Assembly (NCBI GenBank): GCA_020161265.1
Contig: JAIUOC010000001.1
Span: 496,001 to 560,000 of the forward strand
From: Chloroflexota bacterium
GTDB taxonomy: Bacteria; Chloroflexota; Chloroflexia; Chloroflexales; Herpetosiphonaceae
Length of the DNA stretch: 64,000 nt
Reading direction: 5' to 3'
Positions 45,381-54,431 of this stretch are shown one piece after another. A model generated the notes under the pieces. It had not been told where the DNA came from, did not search any database, and saw nothing but the letters and a program-made list of their open reading frames with translations. Positions within the stretch are counted from its first letter, which is position 1. Each line of letters starts with the position of its first letter. The position numbers were made by a program, and so were the translations under genes.

Positions 45381-48311
45381 ATGACGCAACAGCCTACAAT
45401 CTTAGTGATTCAACCAGATCGAGCCTTGCAAGCCTTAATTGTGCGGGTCTTGAAAACCGCTAGTTTTCAGGTATTACGCAGCGATAGTATTCAGGAAGCC
45501 TTGCTCCTCGTTGAGCAAGAGGCGCTTGATTTGGTGGTCATCGATCAGTGGATTCCCGACCAAGATGCGCTGGAGTTTTGTCGTAATTTACGCGAGCATT
45601 CAAATTTGCCGTTGCTGATGGTAGGAGCCAGCAGCGATGCTTATATGCGAGGCATCGCGCTCGATCAAGGGATTGATGATTATGTGATTACGCCGTTTCA
45701 CGAAAGCGAATTTTTGGCCCGCGTTCGAGCCTTGTTGCGACGCAGCCAACAAGCGACTCAGCAACAACAGCCGCAGTATACCGAATGTGGCGCGTTGCTG
45801 ATCAACTGGCAAGACCAGCAAGTACGCAAATATGGCGAATTAGTCCATCTTACCAAAACTGAATGGGCCTTGCTCAAATTATTTATTCAATATCATGGCC
45901 AAGTTTTGACTCATCGCATGCTATTACAACAGGTTTGGGGCAAAAGCTATAGCGAAGATCGGGCCTATCTGCATGCCTATATTCGGCGTTTACGCGCCAA
46001 ACTCGAAGACGACCCAACCAATCCACAGTTAATTCACTCAGAATCGGGAATTGGCTATCGTTTTATGCGAATTGAAGCGCCTACTCAAGCGCCACAAGCC
46101 AACCCAACGAGCCTTGCCCATTTGCGCCTGCCCTACCCGATCGCCGCGCTGATTGGCCGCCAGCATGAATTAACCGCCTTACAAGAACTACTGAGCAAAT
46201 CCGAAGCCCGATTAATCACGATCACAGGGATGGGTGGCTCAGGCAAAACCAGCATGGCCAGCTATATTGCCCAGCAATTGCATCAAACGCAACATATGCC
46301 AGTGGTATTTGTGGCGCTCGACACCATCAACGATCCCAATATGGTAGCGGCAACCTTGGCTCGCGCTGCTGGCTTACGCGACCATGGCGATGATCAGTCG
46401 CTCGAACGCTTGCAAGATTGGATTAGCAATCAAACTATGCTCTTAATTCTGGATAATTTTGAGCAGGTGTTGGGTGCAGCGCCGCAAGTCAGCCAGTTGC
46501 TCCAGCATTGCCCAAATTTGAAAATTGTGGTTACCAGTCGGATTGTTTTGGGGGTGTATGGTGAATACGAGTTTGTCCTGCCCCCGCTCGGCTTGCCCGA
46601 CCTGCAACAAAGTCCACCGCTTGAGCAAATTGCCGCCAGTCCGGCGATTCAACTCTTTGTGCAGCGGGCGCAAGCGGTGGATAGCCAATTTCGCTTGACT
46701 GCTGAAAATGCTGCTAACGTGGCCGAAATTTGTGTGCGGCTTGATGGACTGGCCTTGGCAATTGAGCTGGCAGCAGTTCATAGCAAATTTTATCCGCCCA
46801 AGGTGATGTTGCAACGACTCAACCAGCGGCTCGATTTTCTCTATCATAACAGCCCGGATCGAACACAGCGCCAACATTCGCTGCGCGGAGCAATCGATTG
46901 GAGCTACGAACTGCTTGGCAGCTATGAACAAACGATTTTTCAAGGGCTTGGCTTATTTGCCGGCAGTTTCACCCGTGAGGCGGCCCAAGCTTTGTGGCCC
47001 AACGACGAACCAAGCCGGATCGAACGAGTTTTACAGCATTTGGTCAATGCTAGTTTGTTACAACGCGAAACCAGCAGCGACGGCCTGAGTTGGTTCGCCA
47101 TGCTCGATACCATTCGCGAATATAGCTTGAGTAAATTGCCAAAAGGTGAGGCCCATTGGCTCCAACAACAATTACTTGATTATTATGTTGAGTTAATGCA
47201 ACAAGCCGAACAAGCCTTTTTGGTCAGCAACCATACTGGCTGGATCAAACGGCTCGAACGTGAATTACCAACGATTCGTAGCATTCTCGCATGGGGCATT
47301 CAGCAAGAATATAGCTTGGCAGTCTGGCAATTATGTGCGAGTTTTTGGCGCTTTTGGCACGAGCAAGGCCAAATCAGCGAAGGTCGCGAATGGCTAGCTA
47401 AAATTCAACACTTACAACCAAACACAATCCCCTTGGCAATTCGCGATAAAGTGCGGCTTGGGGCTGGCGTTTTGGCCTTTATCCAAGATGATTATGCGGC
47501 GGCCAATCAAGCGTTTGGCGAAGTGTTGGTCGAGCCACGCGCCGAACATCAACCCAAAGCAATTGCCCATGCACTAACCAATATTGGCATGGTCGCCTAT
47601 TGGCAAGGGCGTTATGGCGAGGCAATTCAGGCCTTGGAAGAAAGCTTGCCTTTATTAAAAATGCTTGATGATCGCTATGGAATGGCCAGCAGTTTGCGCC
47701 ATTTGGGCATGAGTCAGTTGGTGCAACATGGCTCACGCAGCGCCTTGGCGTTATTGGCCGAAAGTTTAAGCTTCTATCAAGAGCTTGGCAGCAAAAGTGG
47801 CATTGGCACGGCGATGGGGTTTTATGGCCGGGCTTTATTAATTTATGGCGATGATCACGAAGCTCAGCAATGGCTCGAACAAAGCATCGCCATGCTTGAG
47901 CCATTGGGCAATTGGCCTGCCATGGCTCGCAGCCAAACCTTTTTAGGGCGAGTAGCCTTAGCCCAACGGCGTTATGCTGATGCCCAACAGTTGCTCAGCC
48001 AAAGTTTAGCCACGCTCTATCGAGTTGGCGATCGCGAAGGCGTAGCCGCTTCAATCGAGGGTTTAGCCGTTTGGAGCGCACTCAACCAGCAAGCTGAGCG
48101 AGCACAAGCGCTTTGGAGTGGCGCAGATTGGCTACGTGAATTAATTGGCGCACCAATTCCACCTGCCGACTATCAGGCGCTACGCCGCATGTTGCCCCAA
48201 GCTTTCAGTTTTATGCAACAAGCCCAAACGCCCAAATCGCTGCGGCACTTGGTTGGCTGTGCCTTAGCTAGTGATTGTAGCTCGTTGGGCTGCGATGAGC
48301 ATGAGCAATAA
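45381..48311 (+). CDS. Receiver / winged-helix / NB-ARC / TPR transcriptional regulator with degenerate receiver
   Basis: 976 residues. The N-terminal receiver (1-120) keeps the acceptor Asp (LVVIDQWIP). It has lost the acidic pair (ILVIQPDRA instead of VDDD) and the invariant Lys (DDYVITPF instead of TKPF), so phosphorylation is unlikely to work as usual. An OmpR-type winged helix follows (~130-225, TKTEWALLKLF...GYRFMR), then NB-ARC with Walker A ITGMGGSGKTS (K289), Walker B MLLILDNFEQV, and TSRIVLG. About 400 residues of TPRs end the chain. This AfsR/MalT-like build senses ligands through NTPase and TPRs and binds DNA through the winged helix. It has its own promoter; targets are unknown. 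Confidence 0.88.
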   Translation: MTQQPTILVIQPDRALQALIVRVLKTASFQVLRSDSIQEALLLVEQEALDLVVIDQWIPDQDALEFCRNLREHSNLPLLMVGASSDAYMRGIALDQGIDDYVITPFHESEFLARVRALLRRSQQATQQQQPQYTECGALLINWQDQQVRKYGELVHLTKTEWALLKLFIQYHGQVLTHRMLLQQVWGKSYSEDRAYLHAYIRRLRAKLEDDPTNPQLIHSESGIGYRFMRIEAPTQAPQANPTSLAHLRLPYPIAALIGRQHELTALQELLSKSEARLITITGMGGSGKTSMASYIAQQLHQTQHMPVVFVALDTINDPNMVAATLARAAGLRDHGDDQSLERLQDWISNQTMLLILDNFEQVLGAAPQVSQLLQHCPNLKIVVTSRIVLGVYGEYEFVLPPLGLPDLQQSPPLEQIAASPAIQLFVQRAQAVDSQFRLTAENAANVAEICVRLDGLALAIELAAVHSKFYPPKVMLQRLNQRLDFLYHNSPDRTQRQHSLRGAIDWSYELLGSYEQTIFQGLGLFAGSFTREAAQALWPNDEPSRIERVLQHLVNASLLQRETSSDGLSWFAMLDTIREYSLSKLPKGEAHWLQQQLLDYYVELMQQAEQAFLVSNHTGWIKRLERELPTIRSILAWGIQQEYSLAVWQLCASFWRFWHEQGQISEGREWLAKIQHLQPNTIPLAIRDKVRLGAGVLAFIQDDYAAANQAFGEVLVEPRAEHQPKAIAHALTNIGMVAYWQGRYGEAIQALEESLPLLKMLDDRYGMASSLRHLGMSQLVQHGSRSALALLAESLSFYQELGSKSGIGTAMGFYGRALLIYGDDHEAQQWLEQSIAMLEPLGNWPAMARSQTFLGRVALAQRRYADAQQLLSQSLATLYRVGDREGVAASIEGLAVWSALNQQAERAQALWSGADWLRELIGAPIPPADYQALRRMLPQAFSFMQQAQTPKSLRHLVGCALASDCSSLGCDEHEQ

Positions 48312-48407
48312 CATAACGCACTCTAACGATACTGGTACAATACACCATTGTGCACAACAACCTAGCAGACACGAATCCGCCGAATCTCCAAACGATAAGG
48401 AATACCC

Positions 48408-49853
48408 ATGACCCGTCAACTACCGCGACAGCTTGAAGCCTATCGCGATTTATTGAATGAAATTGACCTAAACCAACTGCTTGAAAGTATCAATCAGCCT
48501 TTGCCTAGCGGTTTGCGCACCAATCCGCTCAAGGCAAATGCGAATGCCCCCCAAGCGTGGCAACAACACTATAGCTGGCAACTTGAGCAAGTGCCATTTT
48601 GCCAAACAGGTTGGCAATTGCGCAACGAGGTTGGCAATTTAAGTCGCACCGTCGAGCATCAAATGGGCCATTACTACATCCAAGATGCCGCATCAATGCT
48701 GCCCGTTGAGCTTTTTGAATTGCAACCTGAGGCCGAACCCAGCGTGCTGGATTTGACCGCCGCGCCTGGAGGCAAAACCACCCACATCATCTCGCAGCTT
48801 GAAGATCGTGGGCTGGTAGTTGCCAACGACAGCAATTTACAACGGATCGCTGGACTCAAAGGCAATATTCAACGCTGGGGCAGCACCTCGACGGTCATCA
48901 CCAACCAACCAGGTGAGCGCATGGGCCGTTGGTTGCCCGAACAATTCGATTATGTCTTGTTGGATGCGCCGTGTAGTGGTGAAGCACTGCGCACCAGCGA
49001 ACGCCACACCAGCCGGCTCGTTTCGAGCCACGAACGCAATACCTTACAACAACGCCAAATTAAGTTGCTTGAAAGTGCCTTGCAAGCAGCGCGACCGAGT
49101 GGCCATGTGGTTTACTCGACTTGTAGCCTTGCGCCAGAAGAAGATGAAGCTGTGCTTGATGCGCTACTCAAGCGCTACCCAGAGCAAATTCAAATTATGT
49201 CAATTCCAGCCAACGTGCCAATTGAAGCACCTGGTTTATTGGCGGCAGGCTCACAGAATTATGACCCAAGCATTGCCAATGCCTTGCGTTTATGGCCACA
49301 TCTTTATAACACTGCTGGCTTTTTCGCTGCACTGATCGTCAAGCACGACCAAATTGCTACGCCCAGCCTAGAGCGCCCGCAACAAACTCTAGCCAAAGCT
49401 GGCTACAAAGCGATCACAAATGAAGAACAGCGCCAAATTCTGGATACATTGCACGATGTTTATGGCTTTGATTTGAGCAAAATCTTAGCAACCAAAGGCC
49501 TAAGTTTATGGCGCAACGGCAAAACAATTCAGGCGATTCCTGAGCGCTGGCTAAGCAATTTCGCGCAATTTCCATTTGTGAGTGCTGGCATTCAGGTTGG
49601 CAAACTATCGCGCCATGGTTTTCAGCCAGCCCATGATTTGGCCTCGCGTTACGCCGAGCAATTCAGCCAACAACAGCTCACGATTAACGATCAGCAGCTT
49701 GACGATTGGCTAGCACGCCGCGATTTAGCCATTAAAACCAGTCAATATCCGAATGGCAGCATCGTGGTAGTGCGCGATCAACAACAACGTTACCTTGGTT
49801 TAGGCCAAATCGACGGCAACAGCTTGGAAAATCTACTGCCGCATTGGCAATAA
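48408..49853 (+). CDS. rsmF: 16S rRNA m5C methyltransferase RsmF (NOL1/NOP2/Sun)
   Basis: 481 residues. The RsmB/RsmF core has SAM motif DLTAAPGGKTTHI, then LLDAPCSGEAL with C189 and VYSTCSLAPEEDE with C239, the two catalytic cysteines. A C-terminal ~180-residue extension with a PUA-like end is typical of RsmF rather than RsmB; no NusB domain is present. It methylates a cytosine of 16S rRNA in the assembled 30S subunit (C1407 in E. coli). A start at 48408 has AAGGAA about 5 nt upstream. Its 3' side runs directly into a dispersed repeat. Confidence 0.88.
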   Translation: MTRQLPRQLEAYRDLLNEIDLNQLLESINQPLPSGLRTNPLKANANAPQAWQQHYSWQLEQVPFCQTGWQLRNEVGNLSRTVEHQMGHYYIQDAASMLPVELFELQPEAEPSVLDLTAAPGGKTTHIISQLEDRGLVVANDSNLQRIAGLKGNIQRWGSTSTVITNQPGERMGRWLPEQFDYVLLDAPCSGEALRTSERHTSRLVSSHERNTLQQRQIKLLESALQAARPSGHVVYSTCSLAPEEDEAVLDALLKRYPEQIQIMSIPANVPIEAPGLLAAGSQNYDPSIANALRLWPHLYNTAGFFAALIVKHDQIATPSLERPQQTLAKAGYKAITNEEQRQILDTLHDVYGFDLSKILATKGLSLWRNGKTIQAIPERWLSNFAQFPFVSAGIQVGKLSRHGFQPAHDLASRYAEQFSQQQLTINDQQLDDWLARRDLAIKTSQYPNGSIVVVRDQQQRYLGLGQIDGNSLENLLPHWQ

Positions 49854-49856
49854 CCA

Positions 49857-50100
49857 GAGGGTTCAGGGGTTAGTGGCTAGGGTTCAGAAGGGCTGAAACC
49901 ACGAAGAACACGAAGAGCGCTAAGTTTGGTTAATATGGTTTTTTGGAATTAAGCATATGCCAAGCAGCCAAACAACTCACCATTCGTGCCCTTCGTGTCC
50001 TTCGTGGTTAAATCTCCTCTATCCTTCGCCTCTGCGGTAAAATCTAACTTCTGGCAACTAACGTTCCAGTCCCTGACCCCTGACAACTAGCCCCCAACCC
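49857..50100. repeat. Composite dispersed repeat, copy 2 (nested inverted repeat)
   Basis: The arms of family one are at 49899-49917 (ccacgaagaacacgaagag) and inverted at 49989-50007, with 17 of 19 positions matching. Family two (gggttcaggggttag...) is at 49858-49886, and inverted, looser copies (cctgacccctgacaactag) are at 50071-50090. The whole spacer between rsmF and the peptidase E gene is made of these arms, with an AT-rich centre. Confidence 0.75.
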
Positions 50101-50102
50101 TT

Positions 50103-50768
50103 CTAGTTAAATCGTTTCCAATGGCCCTCGGAAATCACCTCAACCCGACCATCGACAACCTGAATCGCCGTTTGATCATCGATCGCATAGGCTGGCTCGG
50201 CAATACTAGCAGCCCATGGTTCAGCGTGAGCCAGCGTGTTATACGGCAGATCTGGGTGATCAAGATGCGGAAATATCGAAAAATCGACCATGCCCAACGT
50301 GCGATCGCCGCCTGTTGGTGGTTGCCAACCGACAAAGTACTCGCCAATGCGTGGCGTTAGCACCATGCTTCCAGCACTCAAGCCTACATAGACCAGATTG
50401 CTCAGGCTAGGCAAAAGCTCCGCCAACCCCGATTGCTGCATCCAATAACCGAGATAGAGCGGGTCACCACCGCCAACCAACAGCACATCACATTGCTGGA
50501 CGACTGGAACCCAGCGTGATCGATCAATACTGGGCAGCGCCGTCAATTCCAAGACCCCCAAAGATTTCCAGCCTAACTCACACATTGGTGTTCGTGGTTC
50601 ATTGCCGCTGATAAAGCGCCAAGCACTGTCGCTGCCATTTGAATTGGCATAACTAGCAGTGGGAATGCAAAGGGCATGACATTGATCAATCGGTTTAGCG
50701 AGCAGTTTCACCAGCGCTGTATGAATATTTGGATTGGTAATTCCAGCCGAGGTCAGCAGATACTTCAT
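50103..50768 (-). CDS. Peptidase E-like (S51) class I GATase-fold protein
   Basis: 221 residues from the ATG at 50768 (TAGGAG 8 nt upstream). The nucleophile elbow is VYVGLSAGSMVL (S131), with an upstream GGGDPLYLGYW loop and a His in FPHLDHPDL; these are S51 dipeptidase E/cyanophycinase landmarks. Family members cleave Asp-X dipeptides or cyanophycin. It has no signal peptide. Its 3' end touches the dispersed repeat at 49857-50100. Confidence 0.82.
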   Translation of the reverse strand: MKYLLTSAGITNPNIHTALVKLLAKPIDQCHALCIPTASYANSNGSDSAWRFISGNEPRTPMCELGWKSLGVLELTALPSIDRSRWVPVVQQCDVLLVGGGDPLYLGYWMQQSGLAELLPSLSNLVYVGLSAGSMVLTPRIGEYFVGWQPPTGGDRTLGMVDFSIFPHLDHPDLPYNTLAHAEPWAASIAEPAYAIDDQTAIQVVDGRVEVISEGHWKRFN

Positions 50769-50875
50769 CAAGCGTACTCCTAGCAAATTTCATCGATGAG
50801 TTTTACATCAAAATAGCTCACATGTTCGATTATATAAACCCTGTCAAGCTCAAGTGAACATGGCTAGCTATTGAT

Positions 50876-50908
50876 CCACAAAGAACACAAAGCCCACGAA
50901 GGCTGAAA
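50876..50908. repeat. Partial dispersed repeat, copy 3
   Basis: ccacaaagaacacaaagcc followed by cacgaaggctgaaa, a decayed single arm of the family found at 14031 and 49857. It lies just upstream of the importer promoter. Confidence 0.55.
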
Positions 50909-50923
50909 TGCCTCGACATTTAT

Positions 50924-50952
50924 TTGACAAACAACGATCAGCCGTCTACAAT
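50924..50952 (+). promoter_or_regulatory. Near-consensus sigma-70 promoter of the importer operon
   Basis: TTGACA (50924-50929), 17 nt, TACAAT (50947-50952). Transcription would begin near 50959, giving a ~45-nt leader. Confidence 0.8.
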
Positions 50953-50969
50953 TAGCGCCTTGTTGATAC

Positions 50970-50979
50970 TTGATATCAA
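50970..50979. promoter_or_regulatory. Palindrome at the transcription start of the importer operon
   Basis: TTGATATCAA, a perfect 10-bp palindrome inside a looser dyad (GATACTTGATATCAATAATC). It lies just after the predicted start of transcription, a usual position for a repressor operator. No cognate regulator is identified. Confidence 0.45.
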
Positions 50980-51002
50980 TAATCAGATAGAAAGGTTTGG
51001 CA

Positions 51003-52532
51003 ATGCGGCGTTTAACTCAGCTTTTCGGGCTGATTCTGATGATACAAATACTGGTAGCGTGTGGTACATCCAGCGAAACACCTGATGCAACGACTTCAAC
51101 GAGCAATTCAAATGGTGAATTACGGATCGGAACAGGCATCAATTTGCCAACCAGCCTTGATGTAGCCCAAGGATCAAATGGCTACAATATGCTAACCTAC
51201 GGCGCTGGCGAAACCTTAATGCGTTTTACACCCAGCAATCAACTTGAACCATGGTTAGCTGAAAGCGTTACCGCGCTTGATTCAAGCACATGGCAAATCA
51301 AATTGCGCCAAGGCATTCGCTTTCACGATGGCAGCGAACTCAAGGCCAGCGATGTGCTTAATTCATTCAATAGCAGTTGGCAAAACCTCAGTGGCGCTAA
51401 AAATTTCATTCCTGCGGATACCAAAGCCAGCGTAGTTGATGATTACACTCTGACGTTAACCACCAGCCAAGCTGAGGGCAGCATTCCCTATAGCCTGGCC
51501 AACTGGAATTTCGTGATCCATAAGCCTGCGGTTAATGGCATCTCGATTTTGACGGGTATGTATCATCCAATCAGTCTTGAAAAAGATCAAGAGTTGGTGC
51601 TCGAACGCTTTGCCAATTATTGGGATGGTCAGGCAGGGCTGCAAAAAATCAGCGTCAAGAAAATTCCTGATGCTAATGCCCGTGCATTGGCGTTACAAAG
51701 CGGCGATTTAGATCTCCTGACCAACGTCTCGCCTGATGTTGCCCGTGGTTTACCCGCCGATATCGAGCTTCAAAGTGTGGCTGGCACTCGTATGCATTAT
51801 GTTATGTTAGATAGTGCCCATCCACCATTTGATGATCGACTGGTGCGCCAAGCCATGGCCCTCGCGATTGATCGTCAAGCCTTGTTGCAAGCGACGCTTG
51901 ATGGGCAAGGCGCAGTTGCCACCAATCTTTATCCAGCAACGGTCGGAATTGAACTAGTTGAGGCTCAAATTTTTGACCCAGCCCAAGCGGCGAGTTTGCT
52001 TGATCAAGCGGGTTGGGTCGTGGGTAGCGATGGTATGCGTAGCAAAAATGGTCAGCCGCTGGCCTTTACATTGCATAGCTACCCTGGCCGCGCCGAATTA
52101 ACCTTGATGGCAATTGCAATTCAGGCCCAACTCCAAACTCTGGGCATCAAAGTCGAAGTAAACGAAGTTGCTGATATTGGCGAAGTGCTGGAAAAAGGCA
52201 ATTTCCAAGCCAGCATGTATTCGATTGGCGCCTCAGGCGACCCCCAATATACGGTTGGCATCACCTTGGTTGAAGGTGCGGCCTACAATTATGCTGGCTA
52301 CAACAATCCAGCAATTGAAAGTGCCTTTGCCGAACTTCGTGCCGAGCAAGACCCAAGCAAACGTATTGCGATTGCCAAACGCATCCAAACCGAAGTCAAA
52401 AACGATCCAACCAATCTTTATTTGGCCAGTCCACCGCTGATCAGCGCCTATCGCAAGGGCAGCATCAGCGGCTATGTGCCCAATCCCAACGATGTTTATT
52501 TGATCACCAAGGAATTGAAACTCAATCAATGA
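51003..52532 (+). CDS. ABC importer substrate-binding lipoprotein (family 5, peptide/nickel)
   Basis: 509 residues from the ATG at 51003 (AAAGG 7 nt upstream). The lipobox is in IQILVACGTS, so it is tethered outside the cell. The SBP_bac_5 pattern is clear: GETLMRF near the N-terminus, WQIKLRQGIRFHDGSELKASDV, the LVLERFANYWDG loop, and a C-terminal AVDRQALLQ-like hinge (ALAIDRQALLQATL). Ligands in this family are oligopeptides, nickel chelates or sugars; which one cannot be seen. It is the first gene of the importer operon, and its stop overlaps the permease start (ATGA). Confidence 0.88.
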   Translation: MRRLTQLFGLILMIQILVACGTSSETPDATTSTSNSNGELRIGTGINLPTSLDVAQGSNGYNMLTYGAGETLMRFTPSNQLEPWLAESVTALDSSTWQIKLRQGIRFHDGSELKASDVLNSFNSSWQNLSGAKNFIPADTKASVVDDYTLTLTTSQAEGSIPYSLANWNFVIHKPAVNGISILTGMYHPISLEKDQELVLERFANYWDGQAGLQKISVKKIPDANARALALQSGDLDLLTNVSPDVARGLPADIELQSVAGTRMHYVMLDSAHPPFDDRLVRQAMALAIDRQALLQATLDGQGAVATNLYPATVGIELVEAQIFDPAQAASLLDQAGWVVGSDGMRSKNGQPLAFTLHSYPGRAELTLMAIAIQAQLQTLGIKVEVNEVADIGEVLEKGNFQASMYSIGASGDPQYTVGITLVEGAAYNYAGYNNPAIESAFAELRAEQDPSKRIAIAKRIQTEVKNDPTNLYLASPPLISAYRKGSISGYVPNPNDVYLITKELKLNQ

Positions 52533-53479
52533 GCATGCTATTGCAGCAATTTGTGGGGCGCTTGTTCAGCGGGCTAGTGGTCTTGTGGATGGTCAGCATG
52601 TTGGCATTTTTGATCATCCATATGGCCCCAGGTGATCCAGCGCGGATGTTGTTGAGCGCCAGCGGCCTTGATGCACCACCAGCCGAAGCTGTGGCAGAAA
52701 AACGGCGTGAGCTAGGGCTTGATCGTCCGCTGCTCAGCCAATATGCCAGTTGGCTCGGCGCGGTGGTACAAGGCGATTTTGGAGTTAGCTATCGTTCGGG
52801 CAAGCCAGTTTGGCTGATGTATCGCGAACGTTTGCCCGCCACCTTACTGATGGCGGGCTTGGCGCTCACGGTTTCGCTGAGCATTGCCATTCCCTTGGGA
52901 TTAATCAGTGCCATCAAGCGCCATAGTTTGTTGGATCATGCGGCGCAATTTTTGGCCGTGATTGGTGCGGCAATTCCTGGCTTTTGGATTGCGCTGGTAT
53001 TGATTTTGGTGTTTGCGGCCAAATTGCGTTGGTTGCCAGCCCTAGGCAGCGCCACATTTAAAGGCATGGTGCTGCCAGCAATCGTTTTAGCCTTGCCGAA
53101 TATAGCGCTAACCTCACGTTTGGTACGCGCAACCACCCTAGACGTGCTGAATCAACAGTATATCGTCACGGCTAGGGCTAAAGGGCGCTCTGAATATGGT
53201 TTGCTCTTTGGGCATGCCCTTCCTAACGTTGCAGCTAGCTTAATCACCCCAATCAGCCTAGAATTGGCCTTTTTGCTAACTGGCACGGTAATTATTGAAA
53301 CAGTATTTGCCTATCCTGGGGTTGGGCGGATGGCGGTCGAGGCAGCCTTGGTCGGCGATATGCCAGTTTTGGGCTTGGCAGTCTTGATCGCAGGGGGAAT
53401 TTATGTTATCGCTAACTGGTGCGCTGACCTCGGCATGGCAGCGCTTGACCCACGGCTCCGTCAAAACACCGCCAATTAA
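52529..53479 (+). CDS. ABC importer permease 1 (DppB/NikB-like)
   Basis: 316 residues with about six membrane helices. The N-terminal helix and GDPARMLLS periplasmic segment are typical of DppB/OppB. The EAA loop region reads VRATTLDVLNQQYIVTARAKGRSE, the site for docking the ATPase. The start overlaps the previous stop by 4 nt. Confidence 0.88.
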   Translation: MSMLLQQFVGRLFSGLVVLWMVSMLAFLIIHMAPGDPARMLLSASGLDAPPAEAVAEKRRELGLDRPLLSQYASWLGAVVQGDFGVSYRSGKPVWLMYRERLPATLLMAGLALTVSLSIAIPLGLISAIKRHSLLDHAAQFLAVIGAAIPGFWIALVLILVFAAKLRWLPALGSATFKGMVLPAIVLALPNIALTSRLVRATTLDVLNQQYIVTARAKGRSEYGLLFGHALPNVAASLITPISLELAFLLTGTVIIETVFAYPGVGRMAVEAALVGDMPVLGLAVLIAGGIYVIANWCADLGMAALDPRLRQNTAN

Positions 53480-54317
53480 GCAGGCGGAGCAACGCAGCAA
53501 ACCACAACTGAGCCGTATCGGCAAATTAGCCGCTAGCGGGTTGTTGTTTATGTTGATGGCGGTGATCGTTGGCCCATGGCTCTGGCAGGTTGATCCGATC
53601 GCGCAGAATATTGGGCAACGCTTAGCCCCACCATCATTGAGCCATCCCTTTGGCAGCGATCAATTTGGGCGTGATATGCTCGCCCGAATCTTGGTTGGCG
53701 GGCGTTGGTCGTTGTTTGGGGCAGGCTTCGTTTGCCTTGGCACAAGCTGTTTAGGCTTGGTATTGGGGTCATGTTGCGCTTTGGGGCCGCGCTGGCTCGA
53801 TTATCTACTGAGCCGAATTACCGAAACCTTCCAAGCCATTCCACCAGTGTTACTGGCCCTCGCTTTGAGCGCAATTCTCTCGCGGTCGTTTAGCAATTTA
53901 TTGTTGGCGCTGATTCTGACCAACTGGACGTGGTATGCCCGAATGTATCGCGCCTTGATTCTCAAAGAATTAGCAATGCCCTACATCGAAGGTGCGCAAG
54001 CAATTGGCGTAAAACCACCAGCGATTTTGCTGCGTCATGTGCTGCCCAACCTGTTTGGGTCGATGGTCGTGATTGCCACAACCAATTTTGGCAGTGTGAT
54101 TTTGAATCTTTCGGCCTTATCGTTTATTGGCTTTGGCCTCAACCCACCAACCCCTGAATGGGGCAATTTAATCAATGAATCACGGGCATTTTTTCAACGC
54201 GAACCACGGCTGATGATCATTCCAGGCCTGTGCATTGCCACAACCGTGCTATGGCTCAACTTGCTTGGCAATGCCCTGCGCGATCATTTGGATCGCTATC
54301 AAGGGGTCAGGGATTAG
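53403..54317 (+). CDS. ABC importer permease 2 (DppC/NikC-like)
   Basis: 304 residues. It overlaps permease 1 by 77 nt if the ATG at 53403 (GGGGGAA upstream) is used; no better start exists before the first membrane helix. Family marks are HPFGSDQFGRDMLARILVGGRWSLF and the EAA loop ELAMPYIEGAQAIGVKPP. No ATP-binding subunit follows, as the next gene is on the other strand. The last codons (Gly-Val-Arg-Asp-stop) lie inside the arm of a dispersed repeat that begins at 54303, so the repeat has supplied the C-terminus. Confidence 0.86.
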   Translation: MLSLTGALTSAWQRLTHGSVKTPPIKQAEQRSKPQLSRIGKLAASGLLFMLMAVIVGPWLWQVDPIAQNIGQRLAPPSLSHPFGSDQFGRDMLARILVGGRWSLFGAGFVCLGTSCLGLVLGSCCALGPRWLDYLLSRITETFQAIPPVLLALALSAILSRSFSNLLLALILTNWTWYARMYRALILKELAMPYIEGAQAIGVKPPAILLRHVLPNLFGSMVVIATTNFGSVILNLSALSFIGFGLNPPTPEWGNLINESRAFFQREPRLMIIPGLCIATTVLWLNLLGNALRDHLDRYQGVRD

Positions 54318-54420
54318 GGGCCAGCGCTTAGGAGTCATGATCATTGGATTCGGTAACTTAAAACTGACACCTGGCCCCTGAATCCTGACCCCTCACCTCT
54401 TCGTGTGCCTTGTATCCTTG
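54303..54420. repeat. Composite dispersed repeat, copy 4, with long hairpin
   Basis: Arms at 54303-54324 and 54371-54392 match at about 20 of 22 positions in inverted orientation (ggggtcaggg...ccag and its complement). They are followed by cctcttcgtgtgccttgtatcc, a copy of the cacgaag family on the opposite strand. It begins within the permease 2 gene and probably also acts as its terminator. Confidence 0.75.
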
Positions 54421-54431
54421 CTAGATCAAAC

